From positions 1 through 64,000 of the forward strand of contig JAIWNE010000152.1 of NCBI GenBank assembly GCA_025331445.1: a stretch of DNA of 64,000 nucleotides, written 5' to 3'. Positions 10,579 through 22,768 of the stretch are shown one piece after another. The DNA is from Blakeslea trispora (taxonomy: Eukaryota > Mucoromycota > Mucoromycetes > Mucorales > Choanephoraceae). The notes beneath the pieces are model-generated. The model saw only the letters and a program-made list of their open reading frames with translations, was not told the origin of the DNA and searched no databases. Numbering within the stretch: the first letter of the stretch is position 1; the number at the start of each line of letters is the position of its first letter. Made by a program: the position numbers and the translations under genes.

Positions 10579-11907
10579 CAATCACTAGAAAAATAACTTG
10601 ATCGGTTTTAAAAAATGCATTAAATTCCTCAATGTAATATTCTTCATTCCTCTTCTACATAACTTTTTCTAAATACAATTAAACATGAGCAATATATCAA
10701 ACGAAAGCTCTAATGCTCGCAAATACGAATATCACAATGATTTCAAGCGAGGAGGTGTTTATTATCTAAGAATGAACGATACAACGTACAGTAGGATTGA
10801 AGCATTGCCAAGACAGCAAGGAACATAGTCAATACAATTGAGAAAAAGGGTACTTTTGAAAAAGGCAAGAGTACTGGCAGAAAGCCGAAGGCAACTGAAG
10901 GCGACATTAGATTGCTAGTTCGTTTTGTACAATAGGATCCGTTTGCTACATATCCTCAGGTTCAAGCATATGCAGCAACATTTGGCTTGATAGTTGACAG
11001 GAAGACTATTGTCAGCTATCTAGCCAAATGTGGCATTCATTCGTTTTAGGCAGCACACAAGCCCACTCTTACTGACCGCCACAAGGAGGCTAGGCTACGT
11101 TGGGCACGTAGACACTCCGGTTGGGATGATGATGAGTGGAAAAGCGCGGTATGGTCAGATGAGGCACGTTTTCGGGTTGAGAACAACGACTGTGCTGCCC
11201 GAGTCATTTGCAAGAAGGGCATTAGGTATGAGGAAAGAAACATCCTCAGTAGCACCAAATGGGGTAATGGATCGGTGATGGTCTGGGCCTGTTTTACTGC
11301 TGTGGGATTTGGTCCTCTTGTGGTTGTAGAAGGCAACATGAGCCAAGATGCTTATGTTGACACTTTGGCCAAGCACTTCCACCATTGGTTCAAGGAATTA
11401 CATGAGAAGCATGGTAGGGAGTTTATACTCCAAGAAGACGGTGCTACCTGCCACACAGGTGCCTATGCTCGTTGGTGGAAGGAGGGCCATCAGATCAGCA
11501 GCTTTGAGTTCTGGCCTGCTCAAAGCCCTGATTTGAACCTTATCGAGCATGTGTGGTAGGAGTTAGAGAAGCGCATTGCAGCCAAGAGACACACAGTCAA
11601 AAATGTTGAAGAACTGAAAGAGCTCGTCTTGCAAGAATGGGATCTAGTAGGCCTTGATTTTGCTTAAACTTTAGTAGAGAGTATGCCCTCAAGATACAAA
11701 GCTGTAATTAAGGCAAAAGGAGGGCATGCCAAATACTAATAGTACTTTTTTTAGTATTTATCGAAAAAAAACATTATATCCTTATATTTTGCAAACTTTG
11801 AAGCCTTTATGATAAGTACAACTCATGCAACCTGATTTTGAAGTTTGAGTGATAATTTGGAATTTAATTTTTTGGAGAAATGGGTCAAGTTATTTTTTTA
11901 AAGACTG
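10579..11907 (+). mobile_element. Tc1-like transposon Tc1-4 with short inverted repeats
   Basis: The left end CAATC..AAAAATAACTTGATC follows TA at 10577-10578. The right end is its imperfect complement, finishing GACTG at 11907 and followed by CA, an eroded TA. The shared core is AAAAATAACTTGA. It encloses a single transposase pseudogene and lies next to the Tc1-3 remnant in opposite orientation. Confidence 0.65.
10685..11739 (+). pseudogene. Tc1-4 transposase, multiple stops and frameshifts
   Basis: ATG at 10685; terminal stop TAA at 11737-11739 after the family-typical tail AKGGHAKY. The N-terminal DNA-binding half is disrupted by frameshifts and at least four stops. The catalytic half is better preserved: VWSDEARFRV (first D), LQEDGATCHTG (second D), AQSPDLNLIEHVW (E), then the SMPSRYKAVIKAKGG tail. 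A TAG follows the E motif where Trp or Gln would be expected, and a TAA lies near 11665. The DGATCH form of the second motif differs from Tc1-1 (DNDPKH), marking a separate subfamily. Confidence 0.85.
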
Positions 11908-12772
11908 CATCTTCATGTTAAAAAGAGACAAACAAAAATTTCAAAACAATTTTTATTAAAATGATCAGCGGAATCTAAAAAAAAGTCTGTAAATTTATCT
12001 GTTTACAAAGAAACCTTTCGCCAATTGTATTGATGCAATTTGCGCCATGCTATAATTAAACTAATAAATTATTAATTTTATTGAAATATATTAGAAAATT
12101 AGTAAATTTATTTAATCAAACGTTAAAACATTAATTAATAAATAAATTTTTTAAACAACATTGACAGCAAAAAGCAACAGTATTAAATTTTTTTTTTATT
12201 TAACAGTATATTTAAATATTTATAAATTTTTTATTGTAGAATTTGGTGGAAAATTTTAACAACTAATTTTGTATTTATTGTGTGCCATTTGACTTTCATT
12301 GATTTTGATTTAATACATTCATGTTGTTAAAGTACTCAATGGTTTTAACAAAAGATGAGTTGATGAGTTGAATTGATTTTTGTGAATACTCTTTGATAAA
12401 ACAAAATAAAAATGAACCATTATATTTCCTGTGTTGTATCGGGAATTTAATACCTTTTTAATAATATAACTATCAATACTCGTACGTTTTCTTGACTATA
12501 ATCCCAAATTCCGTCTCAATATGGAAAACTAGGATTTTGTACAATTAAGGGGATAAAAGGATGATTTATTTGAATGTATATAAAATGAGCTAAATATAAT
12601 GATATAGGATGGTACAAGGTACCATCCTGCTGATTACTACGTTTTAAGCTTTCTTGTACTAGGGAACTCTCACTAGATTTAAAGGTTACCTACTCTTCGA
12701 GAGAGAGCCGTAACTGTCGGTACGGCAGAAATGCCTGACAACACCTGGTAATTTAAGGGATTTAAACACTGT
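11908..12772. other. No gene recognised; perfect short hairpin at 12608-12628
   Basis: Very AT-rich to about 12600. At 12608-12628 GGATGGTAC and GTACCATCC form a 9-bp perfect stem with a 3-nt loop. The following ~130 bp are noticeably richer in G+C (around GAGAGAGAGCCGTAAC and GGTACGGCAG) but match no RNA gene I recognise. Confidence 0.4.
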
Positions 12773-14241
12773 TTGTGGCTTGCAAAACTCTGTTATTAAG
12801 AAAAATGGCTTTAGATTCTGAACAAAATAATTATTATTACGAAGGGAGGGGGGCTAGTGTTCGAAATTAATTTGACGCGCAATTGTTTTTTTCTTCTTCT
12901 CTTTACTTTATAAAGATTTCTGTAAATCTTGGTTGGTTTTGTCAGACCAATTTAATCGACATTGCTCCATCTAATATCATCTACTTGACATCTACCAACA
13001 TGCCCAAACACATTAGCAATGACAAATGAAATGACGCGAAAGCTATGCTTTTCAAAGGGAAAAATGTTCACGAAGTAGTGCGTCAGCTTGGTATCAGTCA
13101 AGGTACCGTTTCAAACGTTCGTAGTTCGATGAACTTGGAGATTCCTCAACATGCGGGTGGCCCACCAGGTAAGATCAGCAAGAATCTCGATGGCAAGGTA
13201 CTTCAGGGTCTATCAACTGGCGTCTTCAAGACCGCAAAAGATGCGCAGCGATTCTTGACTAATTAACAAGTTGTTGTTTCTGAGGATACCGTGCGTAGGT
13301 TTCTCAAAAGCGCCAAAATGACAGCTGTTCATAAGCCAAAGGTCCTTCCTCTAACACCTAAGCGTATGAAAGACCGCTTGGAATGGGCCGAGGCTCACAG
13401 AAGTTGGATTATCAACGATTGGAGGTCCGTGATGTTCTCCGATGAGACCAAAATCAACAGAATTGGCTCGGATGGTGCTCAATGGGTTTGGAAAGCCGAT
13501 GATAAGGAGTTGAAAGCGTTTCAGCTTGACCATCTCTACAAGCATGGAGGTGGTTCCATCATGCTTTGGGGCTGCTTTTGTTGGAAAGGTCCAGACTTTC
13601 TTGCGAAGATCAATGGCAAGATGGACTCTGAGTTGTACACTCAAATCATAGACGATGAGTTGGTCAGATCGCTAGAATTCTATGGTTATACTGAGGATGA
13701 CGCCATATTTCAGCATGATAATGACCCCAAGCATACTTCCAAGCATACCAAACGTCATCTCAAGGAGTGCAACATTCAAGTTCTCGACTGGCCGTCCTTC
13801 TCGCCCGACTTGAATCCCATTGACAACCTTTGGAGTATAGTCAAAAGACGTTTAGCTGCCTTTGACACTGCTCCAGGCTCTATTGCTGAGTTATTTGATC
13901 GTGTAACTCAAATTTGGAACAATATTGATCCTGAAACATGCAACAATCTTGTTGAAAGCATGCCTAATAGAATAGCTGATCTTATTGTCGCTAAAGGTGA
14001 TCAAATCCTCTATTAATAAAAATATAATGCACACCCGCAAAACTGTTCAAAAAAACTTTTTTTTTAAAATAGTGGTTTTCATTTCAAGGTCAACCAATCA
14101 TTGTGCAACCTGGTGAGCATATCGTAAATTAATGGAATTCTCTAACAAGATATGACAAGGGGAGTTTCAAATGTGTTTGGATACCCGATCATAAGGTTCA
14201 GAGTAAAAATAAATCTTTCTAAACAGTTTTGCAGGCCACTG
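12773..14241 (+). mobile_element. Tc1/mariner transposon Tc1-2
   Basis: The right end is clear: GCAGGCCACTG at 14231-14241 followed by TA, the complement of the CAGTG terminus of Tc1-1 with a few changes. The left end is eroded but recognisable as TGGCTTGCAAAACT at about 12776, matching the right end in inverted order and followed, as on the right, by a TCTGAAC block. The TA at the left is not preserved. Sister lineage of Tc1-1 with shorter, more diverged repeats. Confidence 0.75.
13000..14016 (+). pseudogene. Tc1-2 transposase, two stops
   Basis: Same length and layout as the Tc1-1 transposase, without frameshift. The ATG at 13000-13002 gives MPKHISNDK; a TGA follows nine codons later, and a TAA near 13264 replaces the CAA (Gln) present in Tc1-1. 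HTH residues GKNVHEVVRQLGISQGTV, then FSDETK, QHDNDPKH and FSPDLNPIDNLW. In the last motif the catalytic glutamate is Asp (PIDN instead of PIEN), so the triad reads D-D-D. From 13291 to the stop at 14016 the frame is open. Confidence 0.9.
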
Positions 14242-14974
14242 TATATGAATTTATGATCCGAATGTTTATGGTAATGGATATCTTATTAAACACACTGTCA
14301 AATTATGATTTCGAGGTGAAGCCTTATGGATTTTTGAAGTAGGGCTGGGTAATTCTTCATTATCCATAATTAATACTTGACTCACATGTATACCTCTAGA
14401 GAAAAAATAAAGTCATCATCATATCTGGTTGAATCAGGCAAAACATACAAACTACATATTCGGCTTGGTGATGTATCATAAGCTAGATGCATCATTTAAT
14501 CAAGACATTTATTTAAGACACAATCCTACTTTGTGTCACCATGCTCAATTTATATTGACAATCTCATTCTACACTGAATAAAACCCTCCCTCTAATCTTG
14601 TTTAACTCATCTTGACTTAATAAATAAATTACTTGGGATAGCAGTCATTTTTTATTTGATTTTATTAAAAACAATACCTCTACTATCCAGACAATTATAC
14701 CTGGCCGAATTTACACCTGATTTACTCAATAACAATCCTATCAATGACAAAATAAAATTTAAAGATAAAGCTACGAGTAGGAGTGATCAGTTTTAGTCGA
14801 AAGGATTCACCATCATCATCGATATCTTTTTTGGTAATAGATTTAAGTTTATTTGCATATCACCAAAAAGCACTTCGGATGATCAGAAATTCTTTAGAGA
14901 GTATGAAACTATATTGAGAGGTAAGCATGTATGCTGTGAATTGCATTGTAAGCTAATTGGATTTTTTAATTGTG
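14242..14974. other. No gene recognised
   Basis: AT-rich sequence with no open frame above 60 codons and no inverted repeat that I could pair. It separates the Tc1-2 right end from an isolated Tc1-type terminus at 14975. Confidence 0.5.
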
Positions 14975-15885
14975 CAGTGACCGTCAAAACTGTAGTATTT
15001 GGGCATATACAGAAGCCAGAACGACTTATAATCGGAAATTTAATTAATTATTACCAAAGGTTATTTTGACAGATATTGTCAAAATAACAATAAATCAAAT
15101 AATGTTCACAAAGTTGGAAAAGTAAAATCATTTCAGATATTACAAGAGGTAGTCCTGAAATCAAACATCTAACAAGCATTGGTAAAAAGCGATGATATGA
15201 TATATAAAGCGTTCAATGTGCCTAGCTAACACATTGAAAGCAAGATCAGATTTATAGTCATTGACTCTCTTCTCATCAATACTTGAAATAACTATATGAC
15301 ATGACACATGTGATAGCAGGATGGTTGCTTAGGCCTTATAATACCAAGGTAACAGCATCTTACAGAACAAGCAATGATTCCAGAGATTTCATTATAAGAA
15401 AAGACTAAATCATAACTTGGATAAGGATAGTTCTGAGACATAATTACAATGGGCTTGTCTATCATTATCACCTAATCTAAACTGATCTAGACATCCAACG
15501 AAACAAGTGAACAAGTATGAAACAGTTAGGCCTGATATATTGAAACACTTATCAAGATTAAACATATCTTGTCGAGCATAATTATTATCTCTCCAAGATA
15601 TAAATCAAGTGAACAATATATCTCCACCTTATGCAAGGCGGAAGATGAAATCTGGCGATAGCCATCTTTCAATTAAGGTGACCAGTCATCCTAGTAGGAA
15701 AATTGCACATACGGATAAAATTATAACGGAATGATTGATTGAAACCGAGATAGAAATAATGTATAAACACAACATGGACTTGCAGTAGAATTAGTTCACT
15801 CTCTTTCTTTTTAATAAAAAATCGAGTTTCCTCTCATTGAATTTATCTGAGACTGCAAATATCACAAAAACTGTTTAAAAAGATT
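14975..15885 (+). repeat. Isolated Tc1-type terminus split by repeat D1
   Basis: CAGTGACCGTCAAAACTGT at 14975-14993 and TTAAAAAGATTCC from 15875 together match the first ~32 bp of the Tc1-1 inverted repeat. D1 interrupts it with duplication of AAAACTGT. No transposase follows, so this is a solo or internally deleted Tc1 end. Confidence 0.7.
14994..15866 (-). mobile_element. Repeat D, copy 1 (873 bp, 8-bp target duplication)
   Basis: Flanked by AAAACTGT at 14986-14993 and 15867-15874, as shown by the interrupted Tc1 terminus around it. Copy 2 lies inverted at 25932-26803 with nearly the same length. Ends contain a short imperfect inverted repeat (TATTTG core). Near one end both copies carry a hairpin with an 11-bp perfect stem (TTATTTTGACA, 15056-15082 here). 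No intact reading frame. An 8-bp duplication would suit a hAT-type element, but no transposase domain is visible. Confidence 0.75.
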
Positions 15886-15895
15886 CCATTTTTCA

Positions 15896-16075
15896 CACTA
15901 CGGCTCAAGCGGGTGGGCTGATGGCCCAAAATCAAGGCCCTACAGCCCAATTGGTCTATTAAAAAATTGAATGGGCTAAAATTCGTTTAGCCCAATTTAG
16001 TTTTGCAGTAAAATGGGCCATCGGCCCATTGCCGATGGCCCAATTTTGGTACATTGGCTCATTTTTTGACTGCTT
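15896..16075 (+). other. CACTA-type terminus with GGCCC subterminal repeats
   Basis: CACTACGGC at 15896 is preceded by TCA, the same three bases that precede CACTA-B at 62382. The next ~150 bp hold at least six direct or inverted copies of a GGGCC / TGGCCCAA word, including ATCGGCCCATTGCCGATGGC. Clusters of short subterminal repeats are typical transposase-binding arrays of CACTA elements. The matching right end was not identified. Confidence 0.5.
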
Positions 16076-17956
16076 AAAAACATTAGTGTACCGCTATGAA
16101 GGCCAATAATGATTGCTTATATAGTTCAAGTGGAGCTTTAGCATCAAATGAAAACTTAAACAATAAAGAGGTTTAAATGATCAGGTTCTATGTGGATTAA
16201 TAATAAACAAGCAAATAGTTTGTTAGTATTCCTTTAAATAAGCCTAAATGTTACTGGATTATCTAGTACTAGAGGTCAATCGTGTTCGTTACATTGCATC
16301 TTTTTTTAAAATTGTAGGCAAATCAGGCTTCTTTAACTTTTTTGATTTAAATCAAATAAATACTAAATATGGGTTCTTCTTTAGGCACATTTATAGCTCA
16401 GATATCTTTTTTTGTGATCAGAATGCTGTAGTGAGTGTATCCAGATAGATAGGCATGGTTAGCTTTTATATGAAAACCTTTAGGATAATAAGAAGCAGTA
16501 TAAGATGCAGAAATGAGATAATACTAATGAATAGAGCTGTCAGTAAGCTTTGCAGTAGCTGCGCTTGAAAAAAAGATACAGCCTCTACCGAAATTATTTT
16601 TTTTCGTGATTATTTCTTTTTCTTGACAGCCATCTTGAAGCAACATGCAAGGTCATGCGTAACACTAAGTGAGAGATCACTTGTCAACGGTACATACAAG
16701 AGTCAGAAACAACAGAGGAAGACAGTGAATAGCATAGAAAGTCTAAAGATAAAAAAATAAAGATGAGACGCGATCCTTTACACATGTAGTTTGTCATGAG
16801 CATGTTGATTCCGTTATATGCGATTAGGTACCTCATGAGTCCAGTCAACTGTGCGAGCAACAATCAGAAGTAAACAGTTGATAAAGAGAAGTTCATTTGG
16901 TAGGACAGTCAAGTTAAAATAGTCTGGAAGTGGTATTTCACTTGTTACGGAAGAGATTCAAGGTGATGAAGCAACCTCATTTTGAATGGAGCACACATGT
17001 AAGCATAAACAACGACATGAAGACACAAAAAGAAAAAAACCACAAGCAGTAAAGTTGGAAAGAACCCCAAGTTCAATCAAAAAGAGATTCGGCAAGCTTT
17101 GAAAGCACAGACCATAGTAGTGGAAGGAGAATAGGCGGATATAGAGCATTTCTTGAAGATGAGGTAAGGAGATGGCAACATTAGAAGGGACCCAGTTCCT
17201 TGAGCGACGATATATCAGAGAGGAAAAGTATTTCTTTAAGTTAGGACAATGGCCAGTGGCAATAGTTAGAGAGAAAGACCACATGAGCTCACAAGAAAGA
17301 AGGTAGACATGAATACCTCAGACATAGGATGGAAGCATTATGGACAATTGAATGTGTGTTTGTCAAAAGGCTCCAAGGCAATGACTACAAACAGAGCAAG
17401 CTAGTAAATACAATGTGTACAAAATCATTTAGTCATATAAATGGAGAAACTGAAGGACCTTAGGCATGAGTTACTTGAAAAAAGGCATCCATCCAGATAG
17501 GCAGCATTAATAGAGATAAAATTCAGATAAAAGTGAAAGAAGAATAAATTTGAGCTACATGAGATATAGCAGGTAGTTTGGATTAAAAAGCCATGGATGA
17601 GATGGTGAAAATTAATACAGAAGAAGGTGACATGAATAAAGAATTGTCAATTAGAGCTTATGATGAGTATGTATATAAGTGTATTTAATGTTGATGATAA
17701 GCAGATAGATACAGATGCTGGGTTGGAAAATGCTAAGAAATAAGAAGAGAAGGTAATCGAGTTGTTGAAATGTTGTCATCATGAGGTGATATACATGTAA
17801 CTATTGTGAAATAAAAGAGTCAGTGATGTTGATGGATTATAGAAAAAAAATAAAGCAGAGATAAAAGTGCTTACCATTTGCTGTGGATCAAATGTAAAAA
17901 GAGAGAAAAAAGAAAATGAGGGATTGAAAAAAAATAGCCAGTATATATGAGAAATA
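16076..17956. other. No gene recognised
   Basis: Probably the interior of the CACTA-type element that starts at 15896. The longest frame is 108 codons on the minus strand (16958-17284), rich in Phe, Leu, Ser and Cys without recognisable motifs. The lower part is purine-rich on the plus strand. No convincing exon chain was found. Confidence 0.4.
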
Positions 17957-18022
17957 CAGTGCTTCGGATCTTAAACCTGAAAAACCAAAAAATCCGTTCA
18001 AATTTTGACCATCAAAAAAAAA

Positions 18023-18075
18023 TAACTTCAACGGGAATCGAACCTGTGACCCTTCTAATGATTTATGATTTTAGT
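18023..18075 (-). other. tRNA-like 3' half inside the transposon
   Basis: On the minus strand there is a T-arm with GGTTCGATTCCCG (a good B box), a possible anticodon loop reading CAT, and an acceptor-like 3' strand TTGAAGTT. The 5' half (D arm and acceptor 5' strand) is not recognisable, so this is a fragment or a mimic, not a working tRNA gene. It lies between the inverted repeat and the end of the transposase frame. Confidence 0.4.
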
Positions 18076-18141
18076 TACTAAAATGGAAATGGTAGTCTAT
18101 TTATAGCAACTCGAGAGACCAATAAAAGAAAAAATCAAAGT

Positions 18142-20273
18142 TTATTGTTCATTTTCAAGAGAAATATTTGCAGAAGAAAGGGTAAATTTTCTATGAGACA
18201 GATATGTCTTTGTTACAAATTGCTTGACTTGACTGACAACCTCGCGACCGTCTGAACACTTGCTATAGGCTTCAATATAGTCCATACACTTTTGATAATA
18301 CTTTCTTATATGAACTATATTAGCAGCCTTATCAAGATAAGTGTCAATGTTTTTCTCCAAAGACTTGAAGCTATAGTCACAATGAAGACGAGCCTGTCGC
18401 TTTGCATACGACCGATAAAGCTCAATCCAATTACACTCACAGCGATATTTAGGATACAGCTCAAAGATATGACCACTTCCTTCTATGACTTCTTGTAGAG
18501 CTGATTTCTGATTGATGAAGTCAGGTCGGCTTTCAAGGAAGTGACGAGCACAGCAAACAGACTTTCTTTCAGGCACTGGGTCACCGCAGTTAAGCTTCCA
18601 TGCCTTGCCATCCAAATCACATCCGAGCCATTGACCCCTTTCTTCTAAAATCTTTTTTATGCCTTTAAAATATCGGACGATCTTTTCCTTTGCTTTGCCT
18701 TTTCTGTCAACTGTTTGCAAGACCTTGTTGTAGAAGAAGGTTTGGTTTAAAACCTTTCCGTCACTGAGAGTGACAGTAGTGTCACGAAAACTGGTCTTGC
18801 TGTCCTCAGGCCATGGCTTCTCATTCAAAGTCATGCGCTTTGCGACTAAGGCATCGTCGGCAAAAGCAGCGTGATTGGAGCTGTTGTCCAATAGAAAAAC
18901 ACCGATGCAATCCGGATGCAAAGCTTCGAACAAAGGAATTGCATCCGTTACCAGTTGTTCCACCATGTGCTTAGACGTCCACCATCCATCTCGACTATCT
19001 CCAGCTTTGAACACCTTTCTAGATGTCCAGCCCTTGATTCTCATGGTTCCATGGCAGGGACATTGAAACTCTGAAACCATTAAGGAAGAGCCCATAGACT
19101 TCTTCCTTATATGGTTTCACCTTCAAGAAGCCAGAGGTCATCCTTGCCATCATTAGAGTAGAAGGTGCTTTCATCATGTGTGATGAATACCACCTTCTTC
19201 TCTTCATCGCTCAGTTCTGGCTCCAAGACTATCTCCTGAGCTTCACCTTCGTAAAACTCGGCTCTCTTTATATAGCCGAGCATTCTTGATGACCATAAAT
19301 TACGGTAGGCAATTACATCCTCCCTTTCATGGCCATCAAAATAAATGCTCTTCTTATTCTTTCTGTACGAGTAGCCCCACTCGTACAAATAGTTGGCTAC
19401 AGTATCCAAATTTACTGTTTGGCCAGAAGCAACACCAAGAACCTGAGGAACGACCTCTTCTTCAATCACTTTTCTGATGCTTCCTAAGCTTCGTAACTCA
19501 GGCTTCATCTGTCTTATTTTCTCCCATGTGAGTAGCTTCACATCAGAGTCGCTCAAAAAAGACTGTCGCTTGATGTGCTTGCCTTGCTGATGCTCGGAAA
19601 TGCTACCCTCCTCAATGAACTGGGTAGCCCACTGAATAATGGTCGAAGCTCGATAATTTTCATTGTTGTTTGGCCAATAGTAATTGGCTGTTTCTCTTGA
19701 ACTATCACCTTTGTTCATTCCCTGAAGTCTCTTTGTGAAATACAACTTCACAGAAAGATACTGGCAGTATTCGTACCTATGCATAGGATTTCCTTCCTTT
19801 GCCTTATTCATGATAGGTAGAATATGCTTGTCCAGGTTTTGCACAGAGTCCTTGATTCTGATGAGCTCTAACTTCGTATGGCTCATTACAACAGGACGTT
19901 CTACTTCGGATCTCTTGGTGATAGTGATTCCAAAGTTAGTCAATTTCTGCTTCGAATCGATGGCTTCAGCTTCCTTTCTTCTTCTCCACTTCGTAACTTC
20001 CGAGTTTTTTTGATAAACCCTTTTTCTTTTTTGACCTGATCCGAGAGATTGATCAGTTCTCTTTCCAAGTACTTGATCAATTGTCTTAGGCGAGTCGGTA
20101 GATACTTCTACTTCTTCAGAAAGTTGAATCAACGATTCCATATCCAATTGATTCATCTCCCAATCTTCGCGTTGATCAACGGAAGTTGCTGAAGAATCAT
20201 TCTTTATGGAATCTCCTTGTTCAGATCGTTTTTTGTTTAAAGCAGCTTTCTTTCTGTTACTTAATGCAGGCAT
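18142..20273 (-). pseudogene. Large DDE transposase of the IS630-like element, one frameshift
   Basis: Starts at the ATG complement of 20273 and ends at 18142, about 705 residues. The N-terminal half (~390 aa) is Lys/Arg-rich with a DNA-binding region including a paired-helix segment (residues ~190-260). Catalytic motifs: ITHDESTFYSNDG (first D, near residue 365), FLLDNSSNHAAF (second D), and KYRCECNWIELY (E), the counterpart of SPDLNPIE in Tc1. About 160 residues separate the second D and the E, far more than 34. The frame breaks near 19108, where an extra TA (ATATAAGG) creates an immediate stop; the next frame continues with RKKSMGSSLMVSEF. Otherwise uninterrupted, so inactivation is recent. 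Proteins with this organisation are widespread in fungi. Confidence 0.85.
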
Positions 20274-20687
20274 TTTAATAAAAAGTTTTATAAAGAGGTT
20301 CTGTCAAACTGAAAACAATAATTGACTTTATTAGAATGTTAATAAGAAGAATACGATACAATTGGCTAGATTTATGTTACACAGTGAGCTATTTGAAACT
20401 CAACTTCATAGTCCTATATGGGTAGACTGATGACCCCTATAGCCATCTTTCAAATATATGGCCTCCCCATATAACCACAGCCAAAATTTTGAAAAACTGC
20501 TCGACTTTGAAGCCTTTCAGAAAAAAATATCTTTATGTTAATCAAGAAAGTAAATGACAACTTTTGTTTATAAAGGTATGGAAAATGAATGTTATGCGGT
20601 TTTATATGAATCCAATCACTTTTGGTCCCTCTGAAAGATTTCATAGATGGGCTTTTTTTCTTCAGGTTCAAGACCCGAAGCACTGTA

Positions 20688-21833
20688 TGACAGTGATGGG
20701 AAGAAAATATTATTTCATTGACAGATTCAAGCTAAAATCGTACTGAAATGGGAAATGTCTTGGATTTGCATAAAGAGCAATTTTTACTGTAGAATGAATG
20801 GTAATTTTTGTCTATAAAGAGCTAAACACATTTAGCAATGTAATATGATGGTATTTAGTTCTTTTGCCTAAAACAATTCTCCCAAAATAGCCTGACCCCA
20901 ACTTACAAACTAGCATGCTATTTGCATGAAATACTCATTGTTTGTCCCCCATTTTAGCTCATAGCAATTTCGCACTCATACATGACTTTCTTTTTTCTTT
21001 CTTTTTTAATAATTTCTGCTAAAAAGCACCTTGTCTGATATTTTTTTGAGACTTAGAATTTTTTAAAGAAAATTAATGGATGAAAATAGCATGCACTTGG
21101 TCGACCTTTCCAATCTGCTTCAAACTTTTAACAAGACATTCTTAAACTTGAACAAGTATCATGAACTAAAAAAATTGAATTGTTTATACATTAAATCAAT
21201 CAAAATCTGATCTCCAAAACTTATTGTGCGGGCCAAAGTACCACAAATTAAATTTTCTTGCGCTGTAGTGTCACTTTGATTACCTTTTTGAGCAATTCTA
21301 ACTCATTCACAGTCTTTCCACTGCCAATTCGCAGATTCAATGAAAAAAAGTGCGGATTTTTAAAAAATCAATCTGCCAGGTTTTTGAACTTATTTCAACG
21401 AAAATTTGGAAACCAATTCGCGGATAAAAAAACACATTTCACTAAGAGATTTTATTAAAAAAAGAAAAGAGACCCTTATATGGGCTTGTAATTGATTCAG
21501 TTATTGTACTGGTTCTCAAAGTGCTTGATTATATTAAAAACGGAGGTGAATATTTGGCGCACTCCGGTAGAACACTCCGGTGGTTTAAATATTATAGGTA
21601 GTGGCTTATGAGGACGTCTTCATTCTTAGTTATGCTAGTAATAAAATATTTGTGTAACACTCCACTAGACATTGTTGCATAATTATTATGGATTGAAAAT
21701 CCGAAGACAAAAATTTGATTGAAAGTGTGTTGCTAATTTATATGAATAATTATGAGTTAATAAAATAAAGAACAAAAAAAAAGTAAAAGAGAAAGGCTTT
21801 GTCTAATCTAGAAAAAGTACTTCACTATTGCCA
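20688..21833. other. No gene recognised
   Basis: AT-rich, with only short frames. Two near-direct copies of CACTCCGGT lie at about 21560-21582, followed by GTAGTG at 21598-21603, which resembles a CACTA-type right end but could not be paired with a left end. Confidence 0.4.
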
Positions 21834-22556
21834 TTATCTGTCATAAAAATTAATAAAAGGAACTTGCAATTCTAATGGACTCATTTTGTGTGGTGGTCTT
21901 GATATGGGTCGAGCATCACCAACATCGATCACATGTTCAATCCCCGTATCCGGAGGAAGGCCAGGCAAACTGTCTTGAAAGACCATTCCAAACTCACGCA
22001 CTAGTTCATCCCAGTAAGAGGTATCTTGTAGTTGGGGGTTTCTATCAGCTTGGTCACTAGTGGGCTTAATGTAGAGTAGGAAGCTATCAGCACCTTTCTT
22101 AATCGATCGGTTTGCCTGTTTATGTGAGATGAGGTAATTCAATTTAGTATAATCAATATTTTTTGAGTTAACACAAGGTTTCAGTTCAATACTCCCATCT
22201 TTCAAATACCACGTATCAGTGGCCCAATTAAGTGTCGGTTTTGATTGTTTCAACCAGGAGCGACCCAAGATCAAATCAAACTTTGTCGGAAACACATACG
22301 CAGTAACCAAGTCATGACAGCCATTAAGATTCACTTTCATTTGTACCTTATATTTAATTTGAGCTACCGTTTCTCCAGCAGTTTCCACTTGTCGATCTTG
22401 TACAGGAATGAGTTGATTTGAGCCGAGATGTGAAATCACACGAGGTGAAACGTAATTTTCGCTAGCACCAGAGTCAATTAATATCTTGATCATCTTGTCA
22501 CCAAAAGAACCAGAGTACAATGGCAGTGAGATAGAAATCGAATTCAACTCACTCAA
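21834..22556 (-). pseudogene. Gypsy-4 protease and start of RT, truncated
   Basis: Retropepsin-type aspartic protease with active site LIDSGASENYVS (residues ~28-40) and the ILGRSWL flap-side motif. The segment before RT follows (GMVFQDSLPGLPPDTGIEHVI, RPPHKMSPLEL), then similarity ends and a stop follows a few codons later at 21834. RT finger, palm and everything downstream are absent, so this is a deletion remnant. Confidence 0.85.
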
Positions 22557-22768
22557 CTATTTGAGTTCATCGGTCTCTTGTGGGGGATAGATTATAGGTA
22601 GGACTTCAACAGGAGTATCTTTAGTGTAAGAGGACATAGGGAACATTACAGGGAATAATTCATTATCTAAAGGAGCAGTAGAGTATGGATCCAAATCAAT
22701 GAGATTTTTATTTTCAGGAATATTGTTATAGTCATCATGTAGTTGAACTTCCTGGTCTTCAACTACAT

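Larger units (their letters stand above)
17957..20685 (-). mobile_element. IS630/Tc1-related transposon, 2.73 kb, TA duplication
   Basis: TA at 17955-17956 and at 20686-20687 flank an element whose ends form an approximately 30-bp inverted repeat: CAGTGCTTCGG.TCTT.AACCTGAA on both sides. It contains one long minus-strand transposase gene with a single frameshift. The CAGTG terminus and TA duplication place it in the IS630-Tc1-mariner superfamily, although the protein is much larger than Tc1 transposases. Confidence 0.88.

Noticed and set aside
16958..17284. 108-codon minus-strand frame
   Set aside because: Phe/Leu/Cys-rich without motifs and no second copy to test conservation; could be an exon but cannot be supported.
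15896..21603. One CACTA element from CACTACGG to GTAGTG at 21603
   Set aside because: Subterminal repeats differ at the two ends and the flanking triplets (TCA, GCT) do not match.
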